The notes: a model not told the origin generated them from the letters alone. A stretch of 64,000 bases of DNA from CAVTLG01 sp963735495 (GCA_963735495.1 CAVTLG010000014.1:372001-436000); one strand, 5' to 3'; counted from the stretch's first letter, positions 16,117-25,578 are shown. A program made the numbers and translations.

Positions 16117-17921
16117 GCTTCCGCTTGTGAGATGGCCCAGGCGGCGTTCACGAGGCCGATATGACTGAATGCCTGGGGGAAATTGCCCAGCAATTCGCCA
16201 CTGGCGGGATCTACCTCTTCGGCGAGCAAGCCGACGTCATTGGCGTAGGCAATCGCCTGTTCGAAGGTTGTCCGGGCCTGTGCGACCTCTCCAGCCAGTG
16301 CCTGCGCGTGAGCGAGCCAGAATGTGCAGAGCAGGAATGTCCCTTCGTCGCCAGCGAGTCCATCGGATGCGCGGTAGCGATAGACCAGGCCATGCGCGTC
16401 GGTGAGCCGCTCAGCTATCGCGTCGATGGTGGAGCGCATGCGCGAATCAGTGGCGGGCAGGAATCCTACAATGGGCATCATAAGCGCCGAGGCATCCAGG
16501 TCATCGGAGCCAAACGCCTGGGTGAATGCTCCAGCTTGCGCGCTCCAGCCGTGTTTGAGGATGGCCTCGCGGATCTGCTCGCGGGTCGTTGTCCAGCTAG
16601 CAATCCTGTCGTGCGCGTGCAAGAGATCGGCGAGGTCAATCGCGCGGTCAAGTGCTACCCAGCACATGAGTTTTGAGTACAGGAAATCCTGTGGCTCTCC
16701 ACGGACCTCCCAGATGCCCTGGTCCTGTCCTTGCCAACGCGTAGCTGCTGCGTCGGCAACCTCGACCAGGAAGGTGCGCGTCACCTCGTCGAGTTCGCTA
16801 AGCTGGTCGCGCAGGCGATGCGCCGCGCTGAGAAGCTCTCCATAGACGTCGAGTTGGCGTTGTTCCCAGGCACCATTGCCAACGCGCACCGGGCGGCTTG
16901 CCCGCCATCCCGCCAGGTGCTTGAGCGAGCGCTCGCTCAGATCGTGTTCACCACCAACTCCGAACATAATTTGCAGCTCTGTGCCGCGCCGTATCTGGCT
17001 CGCCACTGCGCCAGCCATCCAGGAGAAGAACCATAGTGCCTCATCTGGGCAGGCCGCGACCCAGAGCGCTTCCAGTGTCAGGCTGGCGTCTCGGACCCAG
17101 GTATAGCGATAGTCCCAGTTGCGCTCACCTCCAATGGACTCTGGCAACGAGGTGGTGGGCGCGGCGACAATAGCTCCGGTGGGACGGAACGTGAGCGCTT
17201 GCAGTACACAGCCACTGTGATGGACCAGATCTCGCCAGGGTCCCGTGTAGCGCTGATGCAGGCCTGACCAGGTACGCCATCCCACGATAGTATCATTCAG
17301 GGTATCGATAATCGCCGCCTGGGTATACACCTGAGGCATTTCCTGCCAGCTCGCCCGATGTTGGAGCGCGAAACTTATCTGCTCGCCGGTCTGGAGGGTG
17401 AAGCGAGCGCGTGCCAGCGAGTCTTCTACGGATAAAACTAGCGGAGATGAGAGGAGCAGGATATCTGCACCACCACGGGCGACGATGCCGCCTTGAACAG
17501 ATCTCAGCAGGGGTGAGATGAGGCCATATTCGAAGCGAGGTGCATATTCAAGCTCAATCTCCACGCTACCGGACTGGCACGATACAGAGCGGAGTACTAT
17601 GCCAGGCGAAGCGACGCCCAGTTCGTGTCCGCGCTCATTGCGTCCGATGGCCATGGCGTCGACCAGTACTGCACTGCCCGTTGGGGTGCGGAAGGTCGTT
17701 TCAAGAGCCATCGTCCCTTCCAGATAACGGCGGCTCACCTCGGTTGTACCAATTACTGAGATCGACCAGTGTCCGGCCTGGTCATCCAGCAGCCGAGCAA
17801 AGACCGACGGCCCATCGAAGCGGGGAAAGCACAGCCAGTCAACATGACCCATCCGGCTGACCAGCGCGGCTGAGCGGCAATCCGACAATAAAGCATAATC
17901 GGCGATTGGTATATTACTCAT
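16113..17921 (-). CDS. glycoside hydrolase family 15 protein (glucoamylase/trehalase type)
   Basis: 602 residues, the length of cytoplasmic bacterial GH15 enzymes. The N-terminus IADYALLSDCRSAALVSRMGHVDWLCFPRFDGPSVFARLLD is the typical GH15 start; the (alpha/alpha)6 barrel motif RNWDYRYTWVRDASLTLEALW is clear, and the late region VDPASGELLGNFPQAFSHIGLVNAA carries the usual catalytic-base area. It would release glucose from alpha-glucans or trehalose. No signal peptide, so it acts inside the cell. The ATG at 17921 has AAAGGAGAG 6 bases upstream; a TTG one codon earlier is less likely. A small membrane-protein gene overlaps its stop. Confidence 0.92.
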   Translation of the reverse strand: MSNIPIADYALLSDCRSAALVSRMGHVDWLCFPRFDGPSVFARLLDDQAGHWSISVIGTTEVSRRYLEGTMALETTFRTPTGSAVLVDAMAIGRNERGHELGVASPGIVLRSVSCQSGSVEIELEYAPRFEYGLISPLLRSVQGGIVARGGADILLLSSPLVLSVEDSLARARFTLQTGEQISFALQHRASWQEMPQVYTQAAIIDTLNDTIVGWRTWSGLHQRYTGPWRDLVHHSGCVLQALTFRPTGAIVAAPTTSLPESIGGERNWDYRYTWVRDASLTLEALWVAACPDEALWFFSWMAGAVASQIRRGTELQIMFGVGGEHDLSERSLKHLAGWRASRPVRVGNGAWEQRQLDVYGELLSAAHRLRDQLSELDEVTRTFLVEVADAAATRWQGQDQGIWEVRGEPQDFLYSKLMCWVALDRAIDLADLLHAHDRIASWTTTREQIREAILKHGWSAQAGAFTQAFGSDDLDASALMMPIVGFLPATDSRMRSTIDAIAERLTDAHGLVYRYRASDGLAGDEGTFLLCTFWLAHAQALAGEVAQARTTFEQAIAYANDVGLLAEEVDPASGELLGNFPQAFSHIGLVNAAWAISQAEA

Positions 17922-18052
17922 CAATTCTCTCCTTTGTCGTCAGGGACACGTTATGTATTGATGCTCTGTCATTCATAACGTTCTTGCTCCAGTAATGAAG
18001 ACGAAGCAGACCCGTAGAGCAGTTCCCTGTTGGACGACCCTCTGCCGAACGC

Positions 18053-18081
18053 TTGACAATATGCTTTTCTCTGCGTATACT
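18053..18081 (+). promoter_or_regulatory. consensus sigma70 promoter upstream of a gene remnant
   Basis: TTGACA (18053-18058) and TATACT (18076-18081) are separated by 17 bases. Just downstream GAACG-TTT-CGTTC (near 18090-18104) is an inverted repeat like a TetR-type operator. The only thing behind it is a fragmentary ORF, so a regulated gene seems to have been lost here. Confidence 0.65.
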
Positions 18082-18159
18082 AGAGTTACATGGAACGTTT
18101 CGTTCAAATTACGGAACGATAATCACTGGAGTCGAAGGTGCAGGCGGCGACTGAGGTAG

Positions 18160-18333
18160 CAGCTTCTGTGGTGGGGTGTGCCTTTCAGTTACTTGACCTG
18201 CTCGTGGTCACTGATCATCGCTTTGCTCTGTGTGTTGGGATTTGTCTCTCATTTCGATGACGAGGCGATGCAACAAGTCGGAGCATTGTTGAAAGCAGAG
18301 GCAGAACATATTTCTCGCGTGCCTGGAACTTGA
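18160..18333 (+). pseudogene. C-terminal remnant of a membrane protein
   Basis: An open frame without a good start encodes one membrane helix (SWSLIIALLCVLGFVSHF) and a charged tail ending in KAEAEHISRVPGT. This resembles the very end of a multidrug MFS exporter. With the strong promoter and operator-like repeat just upstream, it looks like the scar of a deleted, repressor-controlled efflux gene. Identification as an exporter is weak. Confidence 0.35.
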
Positions 18334-18663
18334 TTGCACGCGCCTCCCTGTTTACTAAGCATTTATCTCTCGTTGACAATGGATCTCTCTGCTGTCAGGC
18401 ACATGCATGTATGACATGCTGTTGTGCTGTCATAAACCAGCGCCCTCTTCCGCATCTCTGCAAAAAGTAGAGGTATGGGGAAGGAGCAAGAAGGAGGTGT
18501 ATCGCACCCATTTTGTGGGAAACACTCTGAGAACACAGCATCGTGCTGGCCTGAGCAACGTTTGCTCTCGCGAAGGCTGTTTCACTGTTTCACCCAACAT
18601 AATTGATGTTGGCTGATGAGCTTGTTGTCACCTGACTTTCCTTTTTCTGAAAGGGGACTTTGT

Positions 18664-20184
18664 ATGGCATCCGAAACAAGAGGCATATCCCAACCAGCGG
18701 CAAGCAGCAGTGGTGCTGCAATTATTGCCCGCCAGGACCGGATTCCTATCTGGTCGCTTTCCTATCTCTTCATTGGGATCATTGGCATCGGCTTTCTCTT
18801 CACGTTTTTTGATATTTTTGATATTAATGTTTCGTTCATTCAGACCTGTACCCAGATTGTGACCGGGTGTTTACCTGGGTTGCCTGCCGGGTTGACTGCC
18901 GCACCGCCGGGATTAGTCCTGGCCTCCGATAAGCTAGGCTTGCCCGTGCTCTTGAATCTGGTCGGGTATGTCATCGGGGCGTTGATCCTCAGCCCGCTGG
19001 CTGATCGCTTTGGACGACGGGATATCCTGTTGCTGACCCTGATCATTACCGGGTTAGGTTCCCTCTTCAACGCCTTCGTCTGGGATTACACATCCTTCAT
19101 TCTCGCGCGTGTGATCACCGGAATCGGTGTGGGGGCAGACCTGGCACTCGTGGCGACCTATATCAACGAGATGGCACCCAGCAAAGGGCGCGCGAAGTAC
19201 ACCTCACTGGTCTTTATCATGTCCTCTCTAGGTGCCTTCCTTGGCATCTGGTTGGGACTCTGGCTGACCACGCCTGCAGCCAGTTTCCCCGATGGTCTAC
19301 CCTTTGCTCTGGCAACTGTCCAGGTCGTCAATAAGCTTCCTCAGTTTGCCGGCAGCGGATGGCGGATCATGTACGGCATCGGCGCGGCGCTGGCACTCAT
19401 CGGGATTCTGCTGCGCTTTCGTCTGCCTGAGTCTCCGCGCTGGCTGATCTCACATGGGCGCCTTGAGGAGGCCAACGAAATCGTGACCGATATGGAGCAG
19501 CGGGCCCTCAAAAAGCTCACGAATCTACCCCCGGTCGGTTCAGAAATCCACCTCCACAGCAGTGAAAAAGGCGTGACCTATCTGGAAATTCTGGGCAATC
19601 CACTCTATCGACGCCGCACTATTTTGCTCTTCTGCATGTGGTTCGTCGCCTTCATCACGGTCTACACCATTGGCTCTGGTCTGACAAGCATTCTAGCTGG
19701 TCTGGGCTATCCTCCACCCGAAGCTGGACTCATTGTGGCCGTGGGCACCTTTGGCTTCATCGGCGTGGCCTTCTTTGATTACGGCTTTGGCGAGATCCTG
19801 GAACGCAAATACTGGCTGCCGATCTCGGCAGTGCTGACCATCATCGGAGGACTCATCATCGCTCTGGCCGGGGCGAGCCAGTTCTGGGTTACGGCAATTG
19901 GCGCGATCATCCTCTTCATTGGCTTCAACCTCTTCGTGCCCATGGCCTGGGCCTGGTCGGCGGAGAACTATCCGACCAGAGCGCGTGCGAGCGGCTTTGC
20001 TCTGGTCGATGGTATCGGGCATATTGGTGGAGGCGTGGGCATTCTCTTGATCGCGAACAACGTGGCGACTCTTGGCACCGTAGGTACCTTCCTGGTCATT
20101 GGTGGGTGCCTGGTGGTGGCGGCGATCATTGCCCAGTTTGGCACCTCGACCCGTGATAAGCGCCTGGACGAGGTTTCGCCGTAG
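18664..20184 (+). CDS. MFS transporter, sugar-porter type
   Basis: About 506 residues with 12 predicted membrane helices. The loop after helix 2 has SPLADRFGRRDILLL, the MFS signature, and GIGVGADLALVATYINEMAP is the sugar-porter motif of helix 4; LPESPRWLI after helix 6 is another sugar-porter mark. It would import a sugar or organic acid with protons. ATG 18664 is chosen because GAAAGGGG lies 8 bases upstream; an in-frame ATG at 18616 has no site. The region upstream (17925-18663) has no intact gene. Confidence 0.88.
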   Translation: MASETRGISQPAASSSGAAIIARQDRIPIWSLSYLFIGIIGIGFLFTFFDIFDINVSFIQTCTQIVTGCLPGLPAGLTAAPPGLVLASDKLGLPVLLNLVGYVIGALILSPLADRFGRRDILLLTLIITGLGSLFNAFVWDYTSFILARVITGIGVGADLALVATYINEMAPSKGRAKYTSLVFIMSSLGAFLGIWLGLWLTTPAASFPDGLPFALATVQVVNKLPQFAGSGWRIMYGIGAALALIGILLRFRLPESPRWLISHGRLEEANEIVTDMEQRALKKLTNLPPVGSEIHLHSSEKGVTYLEILGNPLYRRRTILLFCMWFVAFITVYTIGSGLTSILAGLGYPPPEAGLIVAVGTFGFIGVAFFDYGFGEILERKYWLPISAVLTIIGGLIIALAGASQFWVTAIGAIILFIGFNLFVPMAWAWSAENYPTRARASGFALVDGIGHIGGGVGILLIANNVATLGTVGTFLVIGGCLVVAAIIAQFGTSTRDKRLDEVSP

Positions 20185-20403
20185 CTGCGAGCGCTTTCCA
20201 TCTTTTGTCACATGTCTGTAGCGAGTGAAGAGCTCAGTGCAACGCTGCTCTTCGCTCCCCTCAACGCTTATATGTTCGCTGGGGGTGAGCACATGCGTCA
20301 CATCCCCTTCCTCCGCTAAACCGTCGCCTGTTTCACCCATGATCGTTGTTGATCGGCATTCGTTTGCTGCAAATCTTCTCGTAAGAAAAGAGGTATCAGG
20401 ACA

Positions 20404-20592
20404 ATGAAACGGTTCTGGTTTTCTTTCCTGGCAGTCGTGTTGCTGGTGAGTACCCTGGCAATCGCTGCTGGCGTTCAGCGCGTCAGTGCTCAGGCAGGGC
20501 AATTTGACTTTTTCCTGGATATCCTGGCTCAGGACGAATTTAAGACACCATGCCGGGAGTTGTGTACCGGTAGAGCTTTCTCAAAAGGGTAA
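20404..20592 (+). pseudogene. secreted-protein gene cut after its signal peptide by an IS256-type element
   Basis: 62 residues. A clean signal peptide (MKRFWFSFLAVVLLVSTLA ... VSA) is followed by AQAGQFDFFLDILAQDEFKT, after which the sequence changes to that leading into the IS256-like transposase. The original gene was probably longer and lost its body. What it encoded cannot be told. Confidence 0.5.
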
Positions 20593-21256
20593 TTTTAGGA
20601 GATACTACAGGCATAGAATGTAAATGTCACATTCTTCTACCCAAACAAGGAGGAAGTTATGCCTGTACCCAAAAAACGTACCACATCGACCTCTGAAGCA
20701 ACAACTGTGGAGTCATCGGACCACACGATGCCAGATGCACAGGAATTTCGCCAACGCCTGCGAAACTTGGCTGTCAGTGCGATGCGCGTCGTGATTGAAG
20801 AAGTGATGCGCGAGGAGCTTGAGCAGTGTCTGGGAGCCGCATGGGGAGAGTGTACTGCAGAGCGCAAGGGATACCGCAATGGGACCTACACGCGTGATTT
20901 AGCAACGTCGTCAGGTCCGATCAAAGATCTCGAAGTGCCCAGAGATCGAGAGGGGAACGTCCATACTCAGGTCTTTGACCGCTATAACCGCTACGAAGCC
21001 CAGGTTGCAGAAGGGTTGACGGAGATGTTTGTTGCCGGGGTGAGTACGCAAAAGGTGGGAGAAGTGGCCCAAACGCTCACGGGAGTTGCCCCAAGTGCCA
21101 GCGCAGTGAGTCGCCTCAATCAGACGTTGACGCAACAATTTGAAACCTGGCGAGAGCGTCCTCTCCAAGGGCATTGGCGGATCGTGTAGCTGGATGGGGT
21201 CTACTTCACGGCACGCCACGGAGACCAAACCGATTCGACGGTTCTTTCTTGCCGCA
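20555..21256 (+). mobile_element. decayed IS256-family element (boundaries approximate)
   Basis: The left part, with a short leader and ribosome site (AAGGAGG before ATG 20659), and about half of a mutator-type transposase are present. The right half is missing: transposase similarity stops near 21250. The left end cuts the secreted-protein gene near 20553. Confidence 0.55.
20659..21256 (+). pseudogene. IS256-family (mutator) transposase, N-terminal half with in-frame stop
   Basis: The first 176 residues match the N-terminal half of IS256-type transposases: FRQRLRNLAVSAMRVVIEEVMREELEQCLGA, ERKGYRNGTYTRDL, LEVPRDREG and AEGLTEMFVAGVSTQKV. A TAG stop (21187-21189) interrupts WRIV*LDGVYFTARHGDQTD, where LDG carries the first catalytic aspartate; a single base change from a sense codon would explain it. 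Shortly after, similarity ends, so the second Asp and the Glu of the DDE triad are gone. The enzyme cannot be active. Confidence 0.85.
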
Positions 21257-21698
21257 TAGACTAAGGCTCCATTGCCAGCCAGCAGCGTCTCATAACACAC
21301 CAACCAGACACACAGAAAGAGCAACAGACAGAGACGCCAGCCACTGCTCTTTGGGCGCTGCACAATGCAAGGGCGTGGGATGCCACAGGGATCATTGGAC
21401 ATACAAACTCCAATTACGGAAAATAGTGCATTGCCTCAGGGAAGACACGCAGAAAGCATGATAGACGGATAGCACGATCCTGGTCAGGACCGTCAAAAAT
21501 GTGCAATGTAAGAGGAATATCATTGGCGAAGAGGGGGGTGCAGTCACTCACAATCGTGTAATACAAGCATAAAATACCGTTGTGGTTTTTGTCAAGAGGG
21601 AATCTGCTGCATGTCTTTGCTGTCGGTACTGCCTGAGCATAGGCTTCACCCAGCTTTTTCAGGCGATTGATGACCCGCAAAAAGTCATGCTATATTAA
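21257..21698. other. sequence beyond the IS256 break without a supported gene
   Basis: On the minus strand short open pieces (for example 21414-21680) have no recognisable family. The breakpoint near 21256 suggests that this DNA was joined to the IS by deletion or a second insertion. It may be a remnant of another element. Confidence 0.4.
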
Positions 21699-21733
21699 GG
21701 AGAGGCTACCAGGGCAGTCCTGGTAGCCTCTCC
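21699..21733. terminator. perfect 15-bp hairpin
   Basis: GGAGAGGCTACCAGG (21699-21713) pairs fully with 21719-21733 around the 5-base loop GCAGT. No T-run follows on either strand. It may be a bidirectional terminator or a transposon-end structure. Confidence 0.5.
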
Positions 21734-21993
21734 CGCGCCAAAACAGCAATCGGCTAGAGAAACCACTCATGTGCGTTAGCGTCTTATACCGGTCTTCTTT
21801 AACTCTTTCATAAGACATTGTTTAACAACTTTTATATGAATTTTATACATTTCAGGGTGGACAAAGTAGGTAAAATGTGCTAAGCTTGAGGAGGTTTACA
21901 CTTTCTTTGTGTATATACTTGAATTCCTGGATTGTACATACTCTCAAGTAGGAAGTGACAATGATGCCCGATGTGCTGGGAAGCTACGCATAA

Positions 21994-23463
21994 ATGAGTA
22001 CGCAAGAACTTACCCTGGAACAAGCCTGTAAAGATCCCACTGATGAGCAGTCTCCTTTTGAATATTCGTTCGCACAACAGACCGTCTCAGCAGTTGGCGT
22101 TCAACCCAACCTTCATGAAGTCTTTCGCCATCTCGTCAATACCCTTACGTTACCGCAGCCGCTAGGCGACATGTTGCATGCACTGGCTATGCTCACTATG
22201 CAAGCATTGGAGACAGATCTGTGTGTCATCATGTTGCGCGATCAGGCGAGCAATGTGCTCAGGATGTCGACGTGCGCTCCTGATTTGAGCGATAGGGGTG
22301 TTGTGATACAGCCGATTAGTATAGATCCGAGTCTCTGGGAGCACCTCAGAGCTGTTACCTTGCATGGGCAATTGCCCGCTCTGTCCGAGCAAGACGTTGC
22401 TGCGCTCAACCCATTAAAAAATGTGCAGTACACGACATTGTTTCCCATCCCGCTCTTCGTGGGCACCGAATGTATTGGCTTGCTCAACTGTTATTCCAGC
22501 CGGGTCCAGCAGTATAGCGACGAAGACTGGCTCATGCTCAATACCATCGCCAATCAAGCTGCATTGGCGATCAAGCATCGTCGTAGCGTCGAAGAGGACG
22601 TGCTGGTTCACAAAAACCAGGTGCGCGCCTTTGTCGATGATCTCTTCTCCGGGCGCTCCGAACTAGAGGCATCATTGTTGCGACGTGCTTATTTCCTTGG
22701 CTATGACCTGGCGAAGCCGCATGCGATTACCTTGCTAGAATTGTCCGATCTGGAAATCGCACCTGCTGCTGCGCAAGCGCTGCTCTTGCCGCAGGAAGAG
22801 CGACTCATGCGCTATGAAGCTGCCATTGCACAGGTAAAAGCCTGCATTCAGAGCGCTTATCCGTACTCGCTGATCGATGAACGTGATAACCTTCTTGTCT
22901 GCTTATTTTGCCTGGATATGGACTCGGTCGTGGATCATCTCAACACCTGGTTGCGCCAACTGATGCTCCAGATTCAGGAGCAGCGTCATATCCGCATGTT
23001 TGCTGGCATAGGCAACCCGTGTCATATTGTGAGCGACTACCAGCGTGGCTATGCCGAGGCAAGCGAAGCGCTAGCTCTCGGACAGTACATCGACGACAAG
23101 CGCTGTAGTGCTCTTTTTAATGAGCTGGGTGTCTACCGCTATATCCATGCTTTCGCGCGTACAGATACGTTACGTGATCAGTATCAAGACACGATTGACG
23201 TGATTATCGAGTATGATCGACGTAAGAAAACAAATCTCCTGGATACCCTGGAGACATACTTGGAATGTGGCGGCAACATTGCCAGAACGTCAAGCCAGCT
23301 TGACGTACACCGCAACACGCTCTTACAGCGTCTCGAACGATTACAAAAGCTCTCTTTCCTGGATTTAGAGCAGTTGCAGCATCGTCTCCCGCTGCTCGTG
23401 GCGCTCAAAATCTACCATTTGCGCACGCGTACGCTGCATAGTGCGGGCAATACTGTTGTGTAA
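21994..23463 (+). CDS. PucR-family transcriptional regulator with N-terminal GAF domain
   Basis: 489 residues. A GAF-like domain covers about 40-200 (LHEVFRHLVNTLTLPQPLGDMLHALAML ... WLMLNTIANQAALAIKHRR). The middle is the diguanylate-cyclase-like domain of CdaR/PucR proteins. The C-terminal 60 residues are the PucR helix-turn-helix: TLETYLECGGNIARTSSQLDVHRNTLLQRLERLQKL. These regulators usually activate purine, sugar-acid or other catabolic genes in response to a small molecule. A GGAAG site lies before the ATG. It stands alone; its target is not evident, though the convergent winged-helix gene follows within 15 bases. Confidence 0.88.
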   Translation: MSTQELTLEQACKDPTDEQSPFEYSFAQQTVSAVGVQPNLHEVFRHLVNTLTLPQPLGDMLHALAMLTMQALETDLCVIMLRDQASNVLRMSTCAPDLSDRGVVIQPISIDPSLWEHLRAVTLHGQLPALSEQDVAALNPLKNVQYTTLFPIPLFVGTECIGLLNCYSSRVQQYSDEDWLMLNTIANQAALAIKHRRSVEEDVLVHKNQVRAFVDDLFSGRSELEASLLRRAYFLGYDLAKPHAITLLELSDLEIAPAAAQALLLPQEERLMRYEAAIAQVKACIQSAYPYSLIDERDNLLVCLFCLDMDSVVDHLNTWLRQLMLQIQEQRHIRMFAGIGNPCHIVSDYQRGYAEASEALALGQYIDDKRCSALFNELGVYRYIHAFARTDTLRDQYQDTIDVIIEYDRRKKTNLLDTLETYLECGGNIARTSSQLDVHRNTLLQRLERLQKLSFLDLEQLQHRLPLLVALKIYHLRTRTLHSAGNTVV

Positions 23464-23478
23464 TGATAGGCTTTGCGC

Positions 23479-23976
23479 TTAGACATCCTGATGTTTATGA
23501 TTGGGCATAAACATAAGAATGTAACCTGTCTCAAGAATCGACGAGATTTCAATGCCGAACGCGCGCGACTTGAGACGGGTGCGTGATAAGACGTTGCGCA
23601 CCGGTCGCATTTCCTGGTCCCATACACCTGCTTCCTGAGCTTCTAGTAAGCGCTTGCGACTGCGTGCGACCGCCGTTTCGCTAACCCTGCCGCTATTGAA
23701 GCTGGCGAGCAACACTTCGTAAGGGCAGTAGTAAGGGTAGGCTTCGAGCAAGGGCAGGAGAACGCAGATCTCACTGGTCGTGAATTGCTGCTCCATGAGC
23801 ATGTGAGGTCTCTCCTGCTTGCACACAAGATGCGAGAGGGTACCAAGTGTCGTGTTAAGCGCTAAGGTGTGGCCTGCTGGCAACAAGCCTTGTAATGAAA
23901 AATGCAAAACTTCTTCATTGGTTTCCTGCAAATAGCTTACCGGGGCTTTGACTTTACGCAGGGAAACTTTTTGCAT
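23479..23976 (-). CDS. putative winged-helix DNA-binding protein
   Basis: 165 residues. The second half reads like an OmpR-type winged helix without a receiver domain: FTTSEICVLLPLLEAYPYYCPYEVLLAS, then VARSRKRLLEA, RPVRNVLSRTRLKSRAFGIEISSI and ETGYILM, the last resembling the usual GYxL wing end. The first 70 residues are beta-rich and unassigned. A good site (AAGGAGC) lies 7 bases before the ATG. A perfect inverted repeat upstream at 24164-24182 could be its operator. Function is otherwise unknown. Confidence 0.55.
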   Translation of the reverse strand: MQKVSLRKVKAPVSYLQETNEEVLHFSLQGLLPAGHTLALNTTLGTLSHLVCKQERPHMLMEQQFTTSEICVLLPLLEAYPYYCPYEVLLASFNSGRVSETAVARSRKRLLEAQEAGVWDQEMRPVRNVLSRTRLKSRAFGIEISSILETGYILMFMPNHKHQDV

Positions 23977-24163
23977 ACAGGTGCTCCTTGTCTGGCTGGC
24001 GTGTAATCGTATAGGGTGTCGGCGGATAAGGATACATCTTCTGCTCTCTGCTCTCTTTTCACCTTGCCATAAGACAAGGCTGCGTCTCCTTTCTGTGTCT
24101 CTGTACCAGCCGGTTGGGGTGTTTACCTTTGGCCTGCTGGGTGTACATAAAACTGAGAGAAAG

Positions 24164-24182
24164 AATGTATACTATATACATT
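24164..24182. promoter_or_regulatory. 19-bp inverted repeat upstream of the winged-helix gene
   Basis: AATGTATA (24164-24171), centre CTA, TATACATT (24175-24182). It lies within the 354-base gap between the winged-helix gene and argE, both read leftwards. On the minus strand TTGATT followed 17 bases later by TAATGT overlaps it, so it may be an operator at a promoter. Confidence 0.45.
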
Positions 24183-24330
24183 ACATGATTGAAAAAGAAA
24201 AATCAAGACTTTATGGATGTAAAACGCATTTCCTTGGCGTTTTGTCCATCTGTTCGACCTTCGCTGGAAGTGCGAATGTACTGAAATAAACGGTGGAAGT
24301 CCGTCTATTCGCCTTATTTTAACACAAAAT

Positions 24331-25557
24331 TTATATGCTTGCTGTTGTGTCTGCGTGTATGCACCATGCGTGGATAATTTGCTCAAGCTTGTCGAGACCG
24401 CTCAAGAAGTTGTCTACGGGGATACTTTCATTGGGCTGATGTGCCTCTTCGAGCAAGCCAGGACCACAGATATAAGAATTGATGCCCACCTGCTGAAACT
24501 GGCCGCCGTCGGTCGCAAAAGGTGCGCCCTGTTCCGTATGGGTCCGTATAATCCGCCGTAGTAATGTGCAAAAGGCATCGTCGGTGGGCGAGCGCAGTGG
24601 TGGTGTGGCGATCACATTGTGCACGTGGACGCCACATTCTGGGGCGAACTGCTGCATCTGTTTGGTGATCGTCTGCGCTATTTTTCCCTGGATCTGCTGT
24701 ACAATGACCTCTTCCCGGTCTCCTGGCGCGATGCGCATGCTCACCACGAGATCGCAGGTTTCGGCAATCATGTTCGGTGCGAGGCCGCCGTGAATCAGGC
24801 CGTAGTTCAACGTTGAGGTGGGAGACGCAGGGAATAGTGCCGCGTTCTCTGGCAGAATGCGTTGCTGGAGCTGGCTGTTCGTCTCTGTGAGGAGCTGGAT
24901 AACGTCGGCCATCTTCTCTATGGCGTTCAGTCCTGCGTGCGGCATGCTGCTATGACCTCCCTTGCCGCGCACGTGGATATCGAACGTGGCATAGCCCTTA
25001 TGTGCCGCAAAGATATTGAAGCTGGTGGGTTCTCCGATGAGTGCTACCGTTGGGAGTGGACAGGCGCGCAGGATCTGCGGTAACTGTTTCGCCAGACGTC
25101 CAGCGCCCTGTCCAGCCACTTCTTCGTCGCAGGTCAAAATATACACGAGTGGTTTTTTGAGCTGAGCGAGGGAGAGTCTTTTGGCCGCCAGCACTGCCTG
25201 TGCCAGGAAGACCTTCATATCGGAGACGCCGCGCCCAAAGATGCGTTGGCCATCCGTCGATAGTTTCAGTGGATCGACTGTCCAGCCTGGCTGTTTATCA
25301 AATGGTACGACGTCGATGTGTCCAGAAAGGATCAGTCCGCCGGGTACTGCTGGTCCGGCCCAGGCGACGACCATGGCTTTCTCGACATCCTGGACTGTCT
25401 CGCGCCAGAGTCGCGTGGAAAATCCGACTGCTTCGAGATAGTTTGCGAGATACTCGGCGGCGTGAACATTGCTCAGCGCACTGACGGTGTTAAAACTGAC
25501 TAGTTGGCGTGAAATCTCCCATAGTTCGCCTTGCTCAAGCGAGGCATTTGCACTCAT
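24331..25557 (-). CDS. argE: acetylornithine deacetylase (M20 peptidase family)
   Basis: 408 residues, the normal length. Metal-binding and catalytic motifs of M20 enzymes are seen in order: SGHIDVVPF (His and Asp), GRGVSDMK (bridging Asp), CDEEVAGQGA (Glu pair), GEPT, and near the C-terminus GLLEEAHQPNESIPVDN with the last histidine. The GGHSSMPHAGLNAIEKM stretch marks the lid domain. It would hydrolyse N-acetylornithine to ornithine in arginine synthesis; other N-acyl amino acid substrates are possible. AAGGAGC lies 8 bases before the ATG. An intrinsic terminator stands between it and the upstream gene, so it probably has its own promoter. Confidence 0.85.
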   Translation of the reverse strand: MSANASLEQGELWEISRQLVSFNTVSALSNVHAAEYLANYLEAVGFSTRLWRETVQDVEKAMVVAWAGPAVPGGLILSGHIDVVPFDKQPGWTVDPLKLSTDGQRIFGRGVSDMKVFLAQAVLAAKRLSLAQLKKPLVYILTCDEEVAGQGAGRLAKQLPQILRACPLPTVALIGEPTSFNIFAAHKGYATFDIHVRGKGGHSSMPHAGLNAIEKMADVIQLLTETNSQLQQRILPENAALFPASPTSTLNYGLIHGGLAPNMIAETCDLVVSMRIAPGDREEVIVQQIQGKIAQTITKQMQQFAPECGVHVHNVIATPPLRSPTDDAFCTLLRRIIRTHTEQGAPFATDGGQFQQVGINSYICGPGLLEEAHQPNESIPVDNFLSGLDKLEQIIHAWCIHADTTASI

Positions 25558-25578
25558 ACGATACCAGCTCCTTGTTAC

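Noticed and set aside
19693..20502. 269-residue minus-strand ORF opposite the MFS gene
   Set aside because: Composition is typical of an antisense frame (His, Arg, Asp-rich) and the MFS transporter on the other strand is unmistakable.
20911..21402. 163-residue minus-strand ORF across the end of the IS256 fragment
   Set aside because: Half of it is antisense to the transposase; the remaining piece has a hydrophobic stretch but no recognisable family, so it is not called.
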